NCBI RefSeq assembly: GCF_013620795.1
Contig: NZ_LGLW01000001.1
Coordinates: 434,001-498,000, forward strand
Direction: 5' to 3'
DNA from: Pseudomonas sp. Q2-TVG4-2
Lineage (GTDB): Bacteria > Pseudomonadota > Gammaproteobacteria > Pseudomonadales > Pseudomonadaceae
Length of the DNA: 64,000 bases
Shown: piece by piece, positions 35,197 to 44,471 of the stretch
Layout: each line of letters begins with the position of its first letter
Numbering within the stretch: position 1 is the stretch's first letter
Made by a program: the position numbers and the translations under genes
The notes under the pieces: model-generated
Database searches by the model: none
Told to the model about the DNA's origin: nothing
Seen by the model: the letters and a program-made list of their open reading frames with translations, nothing else

Positions 35197-35826
35197 TCAC
35201 TTGGCCTTGCTTACCTCTGCCGCCGCCACCTGTGTCGGTTTGGCAGGGGCTTCGCTGTACTGGGCAATCAACGCCAGCAGCGTCGGCTGAGGCACCAGCA
35301 TCATTTCGACGCGACGATTCAGGGCGCGGCCTTCTTCGTTCTCGTTGGAAGCACGTGGCATATCCGAGCCCAGCCCGCGAATGCGCAGCCGGTCGTGTTT
35401 CAAGCCGCTGAGACGGAAGATCGCTGCAATGGCGCCGGCACGCTTGCGACTGATGTCGCGGTTGATTTCGACCGATCCGGTGCTGTCGGCGTGCCCCAGC
35501 ACGACCACGGCGGTTTTCTCATCGCCTTCTACCAGTTTCGCCACCCGACTGATCGGGCCAAGCGTAACAGGCAACAGCATGCCGGGGCGGTCGGGATTGA
35601 ACGACGCATCGACCGGCGCAGTGACCACCAGCACGCCCTCGCGACGCTCGAGTTCGAAGTGACTGTCTTTCAACGCATCACGCAACCGGGGCTCATAGCC
35701 ATCCAGCCAGGCATGATCAATCACAGGATCCGACGCAGCGGCCATCTCGGCCGGCTTGTCACTGTTGGAGCTACAGCCGGCAATGGCCATGCAGAGAATG
35801 AGGGAGGCGCTTTTCAGCAGGTTCAT
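35197..35826 (-). CDS. OmpA-family lipoprotein
   Basis: 209 residues. Signal peptide with lipobox IAGC (Cys about residue 18), a short linker, then an OmpA C-terminal peptidoglycan-binding domain (about 85-180): [20 protein letters not shown] and the closing [10 protein letters not shown]. No transmembrane barrel, so a lipid-anchored protein contacting peptidoglycan. Corresponds in position to PA1048 of P. aeruginosa next to pdxH. Followed by an Ala-rich tail. Confidence 0.88.
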   Translation of the reverse strand: MNLLKSASLILCMAIAGCSSNSDKPAEMAAASDPVIDHAWLDGYEPRLRDALKDSHFELERREGVLVVTAPVDASFNPDRPGMLLPVTLGPISRVAKLVEGDEKTAVVVLGHADSTGSVEINRDISRKRAGAIAAIFRLSGLKHDRLRIRGLGSDMPRASNENEEGRALNRRVEMMLVPQPTLLALIAQYSEAPAKPTQVAAAEVSKAK

Positions 35827-35964
35827 GAGCCAGGTTCCGTGAAAGATGAATTTGCGAATACAAGCCGCGCGAGATCAGCGTGCAGCTTAAGCAAGGATCT
35901 GTCTCAAATTGTGGACGCAGGTCATTGTTATGAAAAGTCCGCCCGGAGCGAGCAGACGAGCGGT

Positions 35965-37113
35965 TCAACCCAGGCATGTTTTCACGGTCCGGGCCAACGC
36001 CTGCGCGCGGGGATCCATCAGGACATAGGGACCAAGCGTATTGGTGACATAACCGAACGCCACATCGCGCTGCGGATCGGCAAAACCAATGCAGCCGCCC
36101 GCGCCGGGATGACCGAACGCGCCGGGGCCCATACCAAAGGTGGCGTTCTCCACATCCGGTTGATCCAGCCAGCAGCCCAATGCGAAGCGGGTGCGGCTCA
36201 GCAGGGTGCGGTCCTCGCCAAGGCAATGCTCGCGTGTCATCTCGGTCAACAGCTCATAATCGAGCAATTCCCCTCGCAGCAGCCCGTCATAGAATCCCGC
36301 CAGCGCGCGCGCGTTGCCATGCCCGTTGGCGGCGGGCTGGGACATCCGGCGCCACTCGGGCTTATTGGAGCTGTTCATAATCGAAGGCGGGTTAGTGAAC
36401 GCACGTGCCGTGAGCGACTGCGGATCACCGGTCAATGCTTTAAATACGCGCTGGGCCGCGGCATCACCGAAGTTATTCTTTTGTCGGGTCAGGTAACCGA
36501 CACGATCGAACTCGGCATCTGCCAAGCCGATATGGAAGTCCAACTCCAGCGGACGAGCGGTACGCGCGACGATCGCTTCGCCCGGCTCACGGCCATCGGC
36601 GCGACGGATCAGCTCGCCAAGCAGCCAGCCGTAGGTAATCGCGGCATAGCCATGGCCATCACCGGGTGCCCACCAGGGGCTCTCGGCAGCCAGCGCCGCC
36701 GTCATCACATCCCAATCGTACAAGGCTTCGGGAGGGAGGGGTTGGCGAACGGCAGGCAGCCCAGCCTGATGGCTGAGTAGCTGCCGCAGCGTAATGCCCT
36801 GCTTGCCATTGGCAGCGAATTCCGGCCAGAGCCGCGCCACCGGCTCGTCCAGCTGCAGCTTGCCCTCACCGACCAGTTGCAGCGCAGCCACGGCGGTGAA
36901 GGTCTTGGTGCAGGAAAACAGGTTGACCAGGGTGTCACTTTGCCAGGCTTGCTCTTCAGCGTTGTCGGCCACGCCTGCCCAGAGGTCGACGACGGTTTCG
37001 CCACCAACTTTCACACAGACCGCGGCGCCACGCTGCTGGGTCTGCTCGAACAAATTACTGAACGCGTCTCTGACCGCCTCGAAACGAAGATCGAAATATC
37101 CCTGGATCTGCAC
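35965..37113 (-). CDS. Serine hydrolase, class C beta-lactamase/EstB family esterase
   Basis: The nucleophile motif Ser-x-x-Lys is seen in LFSCTKTFTAVAAL (about residues 68-71) and the YxN-like tyrosine in AITYGWLLGEL, followed by a C-terminal GHPGAGG in the place of the KTG motif. These features fit EstB-type esterases of the beta-lactamase fold, not a true resistance enzyme. The GTG at 37113 has a good SD (AGAGGG seven bases away) and is preferred to an ATG at 37149 with no SD. 382 residues, no signal peptide. Natural substrate unknown. PA1047 is the likely orthologue by position. Confidence 0.85.
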   Translation of the reverse strand: MQIQGYFDLRFEAVRDAFSNLFEQTQQRGAAVCVKVGGETVVDLWAGVADNAEEQAWQSDTLVNLFSCTKTFTAVAALQLVGEGKLQLDEPVARLWPEFAANGKQGITLRQLLSHQAGLPAVRQPLPPEALYDWDVMTAALAAESPWWAPGDGHGYAAITYGWLLGELIRRADGREPGEAIVARTARPLELDFHIGLADAEFDRVGYLTRQKNNFGDAAAQRVFKALTGDPQSLTARAFTNPPSIMNSSNKPEWRRMSQPAANGHGNARALAGFYDGLLRGELLDYELLTEMTREHCLGEDRTLLSRTRFALGCWLDQPDVENATFGMGPGAFGHPGAGGCIGFADPQRDVAFGYVTNTLGPYVLMDPRAQALARTVKTCLG

Positions 37114-37253
37114 GCTCGCGCCCTCTGGTTGTGTATGTAATCGACGCATTGTTTCAGTCGCACCGGATCAATGAAACAGGCTCGACGACGATTACCGGCC
37201 CATCAGCGCTTTGAATGACAGTGCATGTGGCCTACCGGGCGATGTGAAACCCG

Positions 37254-39398
37254 TTAGTCGATTTCGCGGCGGAATGGCGGCAGCGCGTTGAGAATGGCTT
37301 TGCCGTAGCGCTGTGTAACGACCCGGCGGTCGAGCAAGGTGATGGTGCCCCGATCTTCTTCGGTACGCAGCAGCCGCCCACACGCCTGGACCAGACGCAG
37401 CGATGCATCGGGCACGGCGATTTCCATGAAGGGGTTACCGCCACGCGCCTCGATCCATTCGGCCAATGCGGCCTCGACCGGATCATCCGGTACCGCAAAA
37501 GGAATCTTGGCGATCACCACGTGTTCACAGTAAGCGCCCGGCAGGTCGACGCCCTCGGCGAAGCTGGCGAGTCCGAACAGCACGCTCTTTTCGCCATCAT
37601 CTACGCGCGCCTTGTGCTTGTTCAGCGTTTCCTGCTTGGACAGGTTGCCCTGAATCAGCACACGCCGACGCCAGTCGCGCTCCAGTCCGTCGAAAACGTC
37701 CTGCATCTGTTTGCGCGACGAGAACAGCACCAGCGTGCCCTGCGAAGCCTCCACCAGCTCCGGCAGGTCGCGCACGATTGCCGCAGTATGCGCGGCCGCG
37801 TCGCGCGGATCAGCCTTGAGATCGGGTACTCGCAGCACACCGGCGTCGGCATGATGAAACGGGCTTGGCACTACCGCAGTCACGGCGCAGCGCGGTAGCC
37901 CGGCGCGCATGCGATAGCGATCGAAACTGTTCAGCGCGGTGAGCGTGGCCGAGGTAACCAGCGCGCCGTAGCAGACATTCCAAAGATTGCGCCGCAAGGT
38001 CTCGGCCGCGAGGATCGGACTGGCATTGACCTCGATATCGAACAGCGCGCCGCCTTCGGCCAGCGTCAGCCAGCGCGCCATTGGCGGGCTGTCCTGCGGA
38101 TCATCCACGGTAAAGGCGGTCCACAATTCCCAGTTGCTCTGAGCCCGGGTCAGCAGGCTACCAAACAACGGATACCATTCTTCCGCCTGATGACTGGCAA
38201 TGCCGACGCCCGTCTCGCCATCCATCGCTTCTTTCAGCAGCTCGGTCAAACGGGTGAACAGATCGTTTAGCTTGGCGAAGCCTTTTTTCAGCTCGACGCC
38301 TAGCTCGATCAGATGTTCGGGCACCACGCCGCCGACAAAACGGTGACGCGGCCGCTCGCGGCCCTCCATGTCTTCGCCGGCCCTGAAATCGGCCAGCTGC
38401 TCGCAGGCGCTGAACATGAATTGCTGCTGGCTGCGCAGGTCACGGGCAATTTCAGGTACCGCCTCGATCAATCGACCGAGATCGCCCGGTAGTGGATGCT
38501 GAGCGAGCAGCTTGGTCAGGTTTTTCTCAACCTGGGCAAGCCAGTCGGCCGTCGAGCGCAGGCGGGTAAAATGGGCGAAATGGCCGATCGCCTTGTCCGG
38601 CAGATGATGACCTTCATCGAAGACATAGAGGGTGTCACGCGGATCCGGCAGTACCGCCCCGCCGCCCAGCGCCAGATCGGCAAGTACCATGTCGTGGTTG
38701 GTGACGATGACGTCGACCTTTGTCATGCCTTCACGCGCCTTGTAGAAAGCGCACTGCTGGAAGTTGGGACAGTGACGGCCGGTGCACTGGCTGTGGTCGG
38801 TGGTCAGGCGGGCCCAATCGGGATCGGCAAGTTCTTCCGGCCAGCTGTCGCGGTCACCATCCCAACGGTTGCCGGCCAGTTTCTCGATCATGCTGCCGAA
38901 CAGCTTCTCGCTGCGCTCGTCCACATCGATGCGGAAGCCTTCTTCCTCGAAGAGCTGGGCGGTGGCGCTTTGCGCCTGGCCTTCTTGCAGCAACACATCG
39001 AGTTTGGAAAGGCACAGGTACCGACCACGGCCCTTAGCCAGGGCGAAGGAGAAACTCAGACCGCTGTTGCGCATCAGGTCTGGCAGGTCCTTGTGCACGA
39101 TCTGCTCCTGCAGCGCGACAGTCGCGGTCGCGATCACCAAACGCTTGCCTGCGGCCTTCGCTGTAGGAATGGCCGCCAGGCTATAGGCCACGGTCTTGCC
39201 GGTACCGGTCCCAGCCTCGACCGCAACGACTGCCGGCTCGCCATCCCGACGACCTTCGTCATCGGTCTTGATCGCGCCGAGGACCTTCGCCACCTCGGCG
39301 ATCATCAGACGTTGACCGTAGCGGGGCTTAAGCCCTTTGGCCTCGAGAAAGCGAGAGTAGGCGCCCTGGATCTGGGACTTGAGTTCGGTGCTGAGCAT
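37254..39398 (-). CDS. dinG: ATP-dependent DNA helicase DinG
   Basis: XPD-like 5'-3' helicase with an Fe-S cluster, unwinds R-loops and damaged structures. Walker A is in EAGTGTGKTVAYS; Walker B is VFDEGHHL. Four cysteines of the Fe-S domain are visible in RYLCLSK and CTGRHCPNFQQCAFYK. Helicase motifs near the C-terminus include LFGLASFAEGVDLPG and VQACGRLLRTEEDRG. 714 residues. A consensus LexA box lies 10 bp upstream of the start. Confidence 0.96.
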   Translation of the reverse strand: MLSTELKSQIQGAYSRFLEAKGLKPRYGQRLMIAEVAKVLGAIKTDDEGRRDGEPAVVAVEAGTGTGKTVAYSLAAIPTAKAAGKRLVIATATVALQEQIVHKDLPDLMRNSGLSFSFALAKGRGRYLCLSKLDVLLQEGQAQSATAQLFEEEGFRIDVDERSEKLFGSMIEKLAGNRWDGDRDSWPEELADPDWARLTTDHSQCTGRHCPNFQQCAFYKAREGMTKVDVIVTNHDMVLADLALGGGAVLPDPRDTLYVFDEGHHLPDKAIGHFAHFTRLRSTADWLAQVEKNLTKLLAQHPLPGDLGRLIEAVPEIARDLRSQQQFMFSACEQLADFRAGEDMEGRERPRHRFVGGVVPEHLIELGVELKKGFAKLNDLFTRLTELLKEAMDGETGVGIASHQAEEWYPLFGSLLTRAQSNWELWTAFTVDDPQDSPPMARWLTLAEGGALFDIEVNASPILAAETLRRNLWNVCYGALVTSATLTALNSFDRYRMRAGLPRCAVTAVVPSPFHHADAGVLRVPDLKADPRDAAAHTAAIVRDLPELVEASQGTLVLFSSRKQMQDVFDGLERDWRRRVLIQGNLSKQETLNKHKARVDDGEKSVLFGLASFAEGVDLPGAYCEHVVIAKIPFAVPDDPVEAALAEWIEARGGNPFMEIAVPDASLRLVQACGRLLRTEEDRGTITLLDRRVVTQRYGKAILNALPPFRREID

Positions 39399-39408
39399 GG
39401 GCGCGGAG

Positions 39409-39424
39409 CTGTATATATTTTCAG
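39409..39424. promoter_or_regulatory. LexA (SOS) box upstream of dinG
   Basis: CTGTATATATTTTCAG matches the CTG-N10-CAG SOS consensus with an AT-rich core. It is 11 bp upstream of the dinG ATG (39398), positioned to repress it. The divergent CopD-like gene begins 60 bp away on the other side and might also be affected. Confidence 0.8.
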
Positions 39425-39484
39425 TATTTCGAGTGGGTGGCTATGATAGCGCGCGTTTCCTCAATCGCCACCGGAGATTTCCCC

Positions 39485-39949
39485 ATGACCGCTTTTGCCC
39501 TGCCCTATCTGCTCCATGTTCTGGCCGCCGTGATCTGGGTCGGAGGTATGTTCTTCGCCTGGATGGTGCTGCGCCCTGCCGCCGTTTCCGAGCTACAGGC
39601 GCCCGAGCGACTAAAGCTATGGGCCGAGGTGTTTCGCCGTTTTTTCAAATGGGTGTGGGTCACGGTACTGGTTTTGCCGATCAGCGGTATCGGCATGTGG
39701 CATATGCGCTTCGACGGGCTGGAGGGGGCGCCCCGTTATGTGCATGCCATGGCTGGCCTGTTCCTGGTGATGCTGGCGTTGTTCCTGCGCGTCCAAATGC
39801 TGCAGCTGCCAGAGCTCAAGCGCGCAATCGCCGCACAGAACTGGCCGGAAGGTGGCGCGGCCCTTGGAAAGATCCGTCGGCTAGTGGGCATCAATCTGCT
39901 ACTGGGGCTTTTGGTCGTGGCGCTGGCCAGCGCGCGCCCATTGTTCTGA
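39485..39949 (+). CDS. CopD-family integral membrane protein
   Basis: 154 residues with four hydrophobic helices. HVLAAVIWVGGMFFAWMVLRP in helix 1 and HAMAGLFLVMLALFLRVQ with its leading His are typical of the CopD domain family (copper-resistance/heme-protein-like). Start at 39485 has GGAG eight bases upstream; the frame is open from 39437. Copper transport is only inferred from the family; no cop genes are nearby. Confidence 0.8.
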   Translation: MTAFALPYLLHVLAAVIWVGGMFFAWMVLRPAAVSELQAPERLKLWAEVFRRFFKWVWVTVLVLPISGIGMWHMRFDGLEGAPRYVHAMAGLFLVMLALFLRVQMLQLPELKRAIAAQNWPEGGAALGKIRRLVGINLLLGLLVVALASARPLF

Positions 39950-39981
39950 CCGGGCGAATCGAACCGACTGCAGCATTCATG

Positions 39982-40010
39982 AAAAAGCCGGGCGAGATGC
40001 CCGGCTCCTT
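39982..40010 (-). terminator. Terminator of the OmpA-family gene (bidirectional)
   Basis: Perfect 8-bp stem AGCCGGGC/GCCCGGCT (39986-39993 and 39999-40006), 5-base loop, with T5 on the minus strand and CCTTTATT on the plus strand. Serves the gene ending at 40026 and perhaps the CopD-like gene. Confidence 0.85.
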
Positions 40011-40025
40011 TATTGCAGTGTCGCT

Positions 40026-40670
40026 TCAGGGGCGCGCTTCAACCTCAGCCTCTACACGACGGTTGATGGCACGACCTTCATCTGTGGAGTTGTCGGCAAC
40101 CGGACGGGATTCGCCGTAGCCCACCGCATCGACCCGGTTGCTGTCCAGACCATGCTGATTGACCAGCACATCACGCACCGCATTGGCGCGGCGCTCGGAC
40201 AGGCGCTGGTTGTATGCGTCAGTACCCACCGAGTCGGTATGCCCTTCGACGACGGTCGAAGTTTGGCCATACTGTTTCATGAAATCTGCCAGGTCCCGGA
40301 TATCGGCCATGCTGTCCTGTTTGACTTCAGCGCGGTCGAAGTCGAACTTGACGTCGAGCTCCACACGAACGGGTTCGGCCGCAGGCTCGGGCTCGGTAAC
40401 CTGTGTCGGAGTCGGTGTCGGTTCGACGGTTTCAACCATGGCGACTGTCTCCTGCTCGGTGCCGTTGGCCCAGCAATAAGCTGCCGCCATACCGCCACCG
40501 ATCAGAGCCCCATATCCTGCATAAGTACTGCTTTCTATTGCACCCAGCGCAGCACCGGTGACGCCGCCGACAGCCGCACAGCTGGGCCAATCCTGCTTCT
40601 GCACCCCTGCGCAGCCAGCCAGGAAGGTGGTCATTACAATCACGGGTACTGCTGTCCGTAAGCTACTCAT
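40026..40670 (-). CDS. OmpA-family lipoprotein with glycine-zipper region
   Basis: 214 residues. Lipobox LAGC (Cys about residue 20); a glycine-rich segment at about 34-66 (GGVTGAALGAIESSTYAGYG); a Thr/Pro/Glu linker (TVEPTPTPTQVTEPEPA); and an OmpA C-terminal domain (about 100-214) with VVEGHTDSVGTDAYNQRLS and the end NRRVEAEVE. Likely anchors the outer membrane to peptidoglycan. Resembles the PA1041-type proteins. Confidence 0.88.
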   Translation of the reverse strand: MSSLRTAVPVIVMTTFLAGCAGVQKQDWPSCAAVGGVTGAALGAIESSTYAGYGALIGGGMAAAYCWANGTEQETVAMVETVEPTPTPTQVTEPEPAAEPVRVELDVKFDFDRAEVKQDSMADIRDLADFMKQYGQTSTVVEGHTDSVGTDAYNQRLSERRANAVRDVLVNQHGLDSNRVDAVGYGESRPVADNSTDEGRAINRRVEAEVEARP

Positions 40671-40840
40671 TGGTTGAACCTCCTAGTTTGGGATCGGCCA
40701 GAGCGCCATGCAGACGGCATAAGCGACTCCAGTTGTAACGAGACTAGGACGGCATGTGCCACCGCGCTAGTCTTTACGCTTTGACAGATCGCGTTAGCTC
40801 CGCCCTGCGATCTGTAACGCTGACATCGAGGACCCTCAGA

Positions 40841-41338
40841 TTGACCGTATCCAGCTCATCAAAAACGCCGCAACAGGCACTGGCCGCTCTGCTCGAACAC
40901 CATGCTCCGACGCGGCTGCTGCATGTCGGCCGTAGCGATATGCCTGCAGTCGAAGCGTTCAGCCGCAGTCACGAAAATAGCTACGTCGAACGCGCCCCGG
41001 CCGCGTTTCTAACCGAAGAACTGGCCGGTCGCCGGTATGACCTGGCACTCATCGCCGATTGCCTGGAATATCTACCCAAACAGGACGGCCTACAACTACT
41101 CGGTGGCATCCGTAATCTCAATGCCAGCCGTGTCGCGGTTTTGGTTGATTTGAATGCATGCAACTGGCGGATGGCCGACTTCTTTGCCCTCGCGCTGCAG
41201 GTCACCGCCCGCTTCGAACGGCACGGGCAGACCCTGACCCTCTTCACCTACGACCTGCTCGATTACAAGCAGGTTCCGGATTGGTTGAACGCGAAGTTCT
41301 GGGCTAATCCGCAGATGTTTGGCAAATATTGGTGGTAA
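40841..41338 (+). CDS. Uncharacterised protein with degenerate methyltransferase-like fold
   Basis: 165 residues if started at the TTG at 40841, which has GAGGA eight bases upstream; the frame is open from 40754 but that part looks non-coding. YDLALIADCLEYLPKQDGLQ, followed by GGIRNLNASRV, resembles the motif II-III region of Rossmann SAM methyltransferases, but the glycine-rich SAM loop is weak (LLHVGRSDM), so it may be inactive. Possibly the DUF6231 family. Ends four bases before the YchJ gene, so probably cotranscribed with it. Confidence 0.7.
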   Translation: MTVSSSSKTPQQALAALLEHHAPTRLLHVGRSDMPAVEAFSRSHENSYVERAPAAFLTEELAGRRYDLALIADCLEYLPKQDGLQLLGGIRNLNASRVAVLVDLNACNWRMADFFALALQVTARFERHGQTLTLFTYDLLDYKQVPDWLNAKFWANPQMFGKYWW

Positions 41339-41341
41339 TAA

Positions 41342-41830
41342 ATGATGACCGATGATTCACAACGCGGCGCCAACTGCCCCTGCGGTAGCGGCGATACCCT
41401 TGGTGAATGCTGTGGACGCTATCACCGCGGACTATCGGCCCCCAGCGCGGAGCGGCTCATGCGGTCGCGCTACAGCGCTTATGTGCTCGGGCTCATCGAC
41501 TACCTGAAAGCCACGACACTTCCTGTTCAGCAGGAGTCGCTGGACCTTCAGTCAATGAGCGACTGGAGCGCCGGCAGCACCTGGCTGGGACTCGAAGTTG
41601 AAGAAAGTCAGCTCATCGGAGGGCAGCCGGAACATGCGCGGGTAAGTTTCACCGCTCGGTGGCACGACCTGGCGGGAGAACATGCCCAGCATGAGCGATC
41701 GGCTTTCGTTCAGCGCGACGGCAAGTGGTACTTCATCGACCCGACCGTCCCGCTCAAAGCCGGTCGCAACGACCCATGCCCGTGCGGTAGCCGCCAGAAA
41801 TTCAAGAAGTGCTGCGCCGCCTATCTGTAA
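41342..41830 (+). CDS. YchJ-family SEC-C motif protein (UPF0225)
   Basis: 162 residues with a SEC-C zinc motif at each end: [14 protein letters not shown] (about 13-26) and [13 protein letters not shown] (about 146-158). Between them is an NTF2-like domain beginning [22 protein letters not shown]. Corresponds to PA1039. Role unknown; SEC-C motifs are zinc binding and in SecA contact SecB or ribosomes. Confidence 0.92.
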   Translation: MMTDDSQRGANCPCGSGDTLGECCGRYHRGLSAPSAERLMRSRYSAYVLGLIDYLKATTLPVQQESLDLQSMSDWSAGSTWLGLEVEESQLIGGQPEHARVSFTARWHDLAGEHAQHERSAFVQRDGKWYFIDPTVPLKAGRNDPCPCGSRQKFKKCCAAYL

Positions 41831-41841
41831 CGCCTACTCAT

Positions 41842-41880
41842 AAAAAAACCGGCAAGCGCATCGCACCAGCCGGCCTTTAT
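41842..41880. terminator. Terminator between ychJ-like gene and fpr
   Basis: Stem CCGGC/GCCGG (41849-41853 and 41869-41873) with a 15-base loop, A7 on one side (41842-41848) and TTTAT on the other. Between convergent genes; on the minus strand the T7 follows the stem, so it mainly ends fpr. Confidence 0.65.
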
Positions 41881-41897
41881 TTGTGTTTACTTAGCGG

Positions 41898-42674
41898 TTA
41901 TTTCTCGACGAACGCACGTTCGATCAGATAGTGCCCCGGATCACCCATACGCGGCGATGCCTTGAGGCCGAAGCCATCCAGAACCTTGCTGGTTTCGGCC
42001 AGCATGCTCGGGCTTCCACAGATCATTGCGCGATCGTCCTCGGGATTAATCGGTGGCAGACCGATGTCACGGAACAGCTTGCCGCTACGCATCAGATCGG
42101 TCAAACGCCCCTGGTTGTCGAAGGGTTCACGAGTCACGGTCGGGTAGTAAATCAGCTTTTCTTTCAGCGCCTCGCCAAAGAACTCGTTCTGAGGGAGGTG
42201 CTCGGTAATGAATTCCCGGTAGGCAACCTCGTTCACGTAGCGCACGCCATGGATCAGAACAACCTTCTCGAAGCGCTCATAGGTTTCAGGGTCCTGGATC
42301 ACGCTCATGAACGGCGCCAGACCGGTACCCGTGCTCAACAGGTACAGATGCTTGGCGGGCAGCAGATCGTCCAGCACCAAGGTGCCGGTAGGCTTGCGGC
42401 TGATCATCAGCGAGTCACCTTCTTTCAGGTGCTGTAGACGCGACGTTAGCGGGCCGTCTGGCACTTTGATGCTGAAGAACTCCAAGTGTTCTTCATAATT
42501 GGGGCTGGCGATGCTGTAGGCGCGCATCAGAGGCCGGCCTTCCACTTCTAGACCAATCATCACGAACTGGCCATTTTCAAAGCGCAACCCTGGATTACGG
42601 GTGGTTTTGAAACTGAACAGCGTGTCGTTCCAGTGATGCACACTGAGGACTCGCTCGACGTTCAGGTTGCTCAT
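41898..42674 (-). CDS. fpr: Ferredoxin-NADP+ reductase
   Basis: FAD enzyme moving electrons between NADPH and ferredoxin/flavodoxin in iron-sulfur repair and oxidative stress. FAD-binding RAYSIASPNYEEHL (about 50-63), NADP site STGTGLAPFMSVI (about 114-126), and a C-terminal tail ending VEK as in bacterial subclass I/IIA enzymes. 258 residues. Divergent from the LysR gene finR across a 115-bp intergenic region with a large dyad. Confidence 0.95.
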   Translation of the reverse strand: MSNLNVERVLSVHHWNDTLFSFKTTRNPGLRFENGQFVMIGLEVEGRPLMRAYSIASPNYEEHLEFFSIKVPDGPLTSRLQHLKEGDSLMISRKPTGTLVLDDLLPAKHLYLLSTGTGLAPFMSVIQDPETYERFEKVVLIHGVRYVNEVAYREFITEHLPQNEFFGEALKEKLIYYPTVTREPFDNQGRLTDLMRSGKLFRDIGLPPINPEDDRAMICGSPSMLAETSKVLDGFGLKASPRMGDPGHYLIERAFVEK

Positions 42675-42736
42675 GTACGGATTCCCCTTCTAGCGCGCGA
42701 TGAGCGCTTCGATAATTTACGAAAGTCTACCGACAC

Positions 42737-42765
42737 CGTTAGTATTCGTTAAACTAATATTAACG
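42737..42765. promoter_or_regulatory. Putative FinR operator between fpr and finR
   Basis: Imperfect 10-9-10 inverted repeat: CGTTAGTATT (42737-42746), spacer, AATATTAACG (42756-42765), 9 of 10 bases matching. Within it lies a T-N11-A LysR-type core. It sits between the divergent starts, where a LysR regulator would bind. Confidence 0.6.
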
Positions 42766-42789
42766 ATATGTCTTATCGGTTATATAGAT

Positions 42790-43716
42790 ATGCATTTTAC
42801 GCTACGCCAACTTCAGGTATTCGTCTCGGTCGCCCGCCAGGAAAGCGTTTCCCGCGCCGCCGAGAGCCTGGCGTTATCGCAATCGGCCACCAGCACCTCA
42901 TTAGCTGAACTGGAAAGGCAGTCTGGTTGCCAGTTGTTCGACCGCGCCGGTAAGCGCTTATGGCTAAACGCGCTGGGCCGCCAGCTTCTGCCGCAAGCGG
43001 TGAGCCTGCTCGATCAGGCCAAGGCCATCGAGGATTTACTGGCTGGCAAGACCGGCTTCGGCTCACTCAATGTCGGCGCAACGCTGACGATCGGCAATTA
43101 TCTGGCCACCCTGCTAATTGGCAGCTTCATGCAGCGGCATCCTGAATGTCGGGTGAAGCTGCACGTGCAGAACACGGCGCATATAGTTCAGCAGGTCGCA
43201 CAGCATGAACTTGATCTGGGTCTGATCGAAGGCGATTGTCAGCACCCCGATATCGAGGTGCTGCCGTGGGTGGAGGATGAACTGGTAGTGTTCTGCGCGC
43301 CCCAGCATGTGTTGGCGGGACGTGCCGAAGTGAGCCTGGATGAGCTCTCGCGCGAAGCCTGGATTCTCCGCGAGCAAGGTTCAGGGACGCGCCTGACATT
43401 CGACCACGCCATGCGCCACCATCCGGCAAAACTGAACATCCGGCTCGAGCTGGCACATACCGAAGCGATCAAGCGAGCCGTCGAGTCGGGCTTGGGAATC
43501 GGCTGCATTTCGCGATTGGCACTGCGCGACGCGTTTCGCCGCGGCAGCCTGGTTGCAGTAGAAACCCCTGAGCTGGATCTGGCCCGACAGTTTTACTTCA
43601 TCTGGCACTCGCTGAAGTACCAAACTGCGGCGATGCGCGAGTTCATCGAGCAATGCCGAGCGTTGACTGCGGGGATCCGGCGCAGTGATGAGATCGTGCT
43701 GCCGACTATCGCCTGA
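42790..43716 (+). CDS. finR: LysR-family regulator FinR
   Basis: 308 residues from the ATG at 42790 (MHFTLRQLQVFVSVARQES); the frame opens at 42700. N-terminal winged helix with SRAAESLALSQSATSTSLAE as recognition helix; co-inducer domain from about residue 90. Divergent from fpr exactly as finR/fpr in P. aeruginosa and P. putida, where FinR activates fpr under superoxide; the same role is inferred here. Confidence 0.85.
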   Translation: MHFTLRQLQVFVSVARQESVSRAAESLALSQSATSTSLAELERQSGCQLFDRAGKRLWLNALGRQLLPQAVSLLDQAKAIEDLLAGKTGFGSLNVGATLTIGNYLATLLIGSFMQRHPECRVKLHVQNTAHIVQQVAQHELDLGLIEGDCQHPDIEVLPWVEDELVVFCAPQHVLAGRAEVSLDELSREAWILREQGSGTRLTFDHAMRHHPAKLNIRLELAHTEAIKRAVESGLGIGCISRLALRDAFRRGSLVAVETPELDLARQFYFIWHSLKYQTAAMREFIEQCRALTAGIRRSDEIVLPTIA

Positions 43717-43820
43717 TCAGCGTGAGGCGATCAGCCACACCGAATGGAAGCGCCAGTCTGTGCAGGCTTATGAAACCACTTGGTATCGCTTTTTCGCCGA
43801 TCCAGCACACGGCGTCTTCG

Positions 43821-44471
43821 TCAGCTGCTCGGAATCGACCCCATCTGTTGCAGCAGCAGCGCCGCCTGGGTCCGGGTGCGGACACCCAGCTTGCGGAAGA
43901 TCGCGGTGACATGGGCTTTGATGGTCGCCTCGGAAACGCTGAGCTCGTAGGCAATCTGCTTGTTCAGCAAGCCGTCACACACCATGGTCAGCACTCGGAA
44001 CTGCTGGGGCGTGAGACTGGCAAGGCCTTCGCTGGCCGCCTTGGCTTCGGGGCTGACATGGGCGATGTCTTGGATATTGCTGGGCCACCAGACGTCGCCA
44101 TCCAGCACGACTTGCACTGCTTGCTGAATGGTTTCCAACGAGCTGGACTTAGGGATGAAACCGCTGGCACCAAACTCGCGTGAACGGGCGACTACCGCAG
44201 CATCTTCCTGGGCCGAAATCATTACCACGGGCAACTGCGGGTACTGCCCACGGAGCAGCACGAGGCCCGAGAAGCCGTAAGCGCCTGGCATGTTCAGATC
44301 GAGCAATACAAGATCCCAGTCAGAGGTCCGGGTCAGCTGGGCTTCCAGCTCGGCGATGCTTGCCGCTTCGGAAAGCCGCAGGCCATCGCCCAGACCAAGC
44401 GTTAACGCTTGCTGTAGGGCACTGCGAAACAGCGGATGATCATCGGCGATAAGGATTTCGTAAGCAGCCAT
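43821..44471 (-). CDS. erdR: LuxR-type response regulator, ErdR-like
   Basis: 216 residues. Receiver domain with acidic pair (ILIADDHPLF) and phospho-acceptor Asp in LVLLDLNMPG (about residue 56), Lys in FIPKSSS; C-terminal LuxR helix-turn-helix ASLTPQQFRVLTMVCDGLLN and VSEATIKAHVTAIFRKLGV. Closely resembles ErdR (PA3604), the regulator of acetate/ethanol metabolism genes, by recall. No partner kinase is next to it, as is true of ErdR. Confidence 0.75.
   Translation of the reverse strand: MAAYEILIADDHPLFRSALQQALTLGLGDGLRLSEAASIAELEAQLTRTSDWDLVLLDLNMPGAYGFSGLVLLRGQYPQLPVVMISAQEDAAVVARSREFGASGFIPKSSSLETIQQAVQVVLDGDVWWPSNIQDIAHVSPEAKAASEGLASLTPQQFRVLTMVCDGLLNKQIAYELSVSEATIKAHVTAIFRKLGVRTRTQAALLLQQMGSIPSS

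Noticed and set aside
35965..37113. Beta-lactamase (antibiotic resistance) call
   Set aside because: It has the SxxK fold motif, but the third motif is not KTG and there is no signal peptide; an EstB-type esterase fits better.
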